Shown here: positions 63,725 to 64,000 of the stretch, one piece after another
How positions within the stretch are numbered: position 1 is the first letter of the stretch
Layout: every line of letters starts with the position of its first letter
Notes under the pieces: model-generated
Seen by the model: the letters and a program-made list of their open reading frames with translations, nothing else
Database searches by the model: none
What the model was told of the DNA's origin: nothing
Assembly: GCA_030562195.1 (NCBI GenBank)
Contig: JAUJPP010000001.1
Span: forward strand, 12,764,472-12,828,471
DNA from: Nipponacmea schrenckii
Lineage: Eukaryota; Mollusca; Gastropoda; Lottiidae
DNA length: 64,000 bases
Direction: 5' to 3'
Program-made: the position numbers and the translations under genes

Positions 63725-64000
63725 ATGTGTGGAGTCAATTCTGAATGGTAAACGTGGGTGATTCAGATTCTGTTCACATATTTATTTGCAGAAGCCTACT
63801 TTGTTTAAACTATAGGCCTATATAATGTTAAATAATTTGGCTTGGCATAACACATAAAACAAAATGAAATGCCAATTTTACATCCCACTATTCTGTAGGG
63901 TTGTACACCACAGTGTCCATTTAGACAATTCAGGAAAGCAGCTTTAGATATTCTTTTTTCGATTTTGAAACAATCAACTGTCCAGAGATACATGTACTTA
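63725..64000. other. Right edge, no feature supported
   Basis: AT-rich sequence beyond the ankyrin promoter. Nothing recognised. Confidence 0.5.

Noticed and set aside
1..64000. Search for an undescribed multi-gene system such as a defence, biosynthetic or mobile gene cluster.
   Set aside because: The window is filled by one large animal gene with introns and non-autonomous repeats. No other protein family could be recognised on either strand.

Overview
The window is a stretch of animal nuclear genome: AT-rich, intron-rich, and occupied almost from end to end by one gene on the minus strand. That gene encodes a canonical ankyrin, the adaptor that ties membrane proteins to the spectrin skeleton (ANK1/2/3 family; Ank/Ank2 in flies, unc-44 in nematodes). 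Its repeat and SINE content suggests a marine lophotrochozoan, most likely a bivalve mollusc. The species call is inference.

Reading the minus strand from high to low coordinates, I resolved 22 constitutive or alternative coding exons downstream of a set of first exons. With first exon 1a (63348-63404) and the 30-nt microexon included, the visible CDS is 2697 nt, or 899 codons, and is open throughout with consensus splice sites. It contains the complete 24-repeat ankyrin membrane-binding domain (exons 2 to 21) and an acidic linker (exons 21 to 23). The ZU5, UPA and death domains must lie beyond coordinate 1. Exon lengths are 99 or 198 nt with phase 0 borders almost throughout, as expected for one or two 33-residue repeats per exon.

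Alternative use concentrates at three places. (1) Three well-supported alternative first exons (63348-63404, 51521-51532, 46425-46571) and a fourth candidate (35330-35332) all splice in phase 0 to exon 2. One encodes a striking His/Cys-rich N-terminus. (2) A 30-nt microexon (12041-12070) sits between repeats 6 and 7, with a weak donor and a TGCATG motif downstream, and corresponds to a short insert known in vertebrate ankyrins. (3) A 63-nt phase 1-1 candidate cassette (5071-5133) lies in the linker before ZU5.

Layout: 1-178 hairpin-rich repeat; 406-1952 TIR transposon copy 1; 2860-13037 dense ankyrin exons; 13420-16130 degenerate repeat array carrying many transcription-factor-like motifs; 17188-23345 exons 5 to 2, well spaced; 24051-25615 TIR transposon copy 2; 25616-63347 the large 5' intron region holding alternative first exons, several TTAA-flanked MITE-like elements, foldback hairpins and tandem arrays; 63348-64000 the distal first exon, its promoter region, and a weak divergent ORF on the plus strand. 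No tRNA gene, rRNA, CRISPR array or second convincing protein-coding gene was found.
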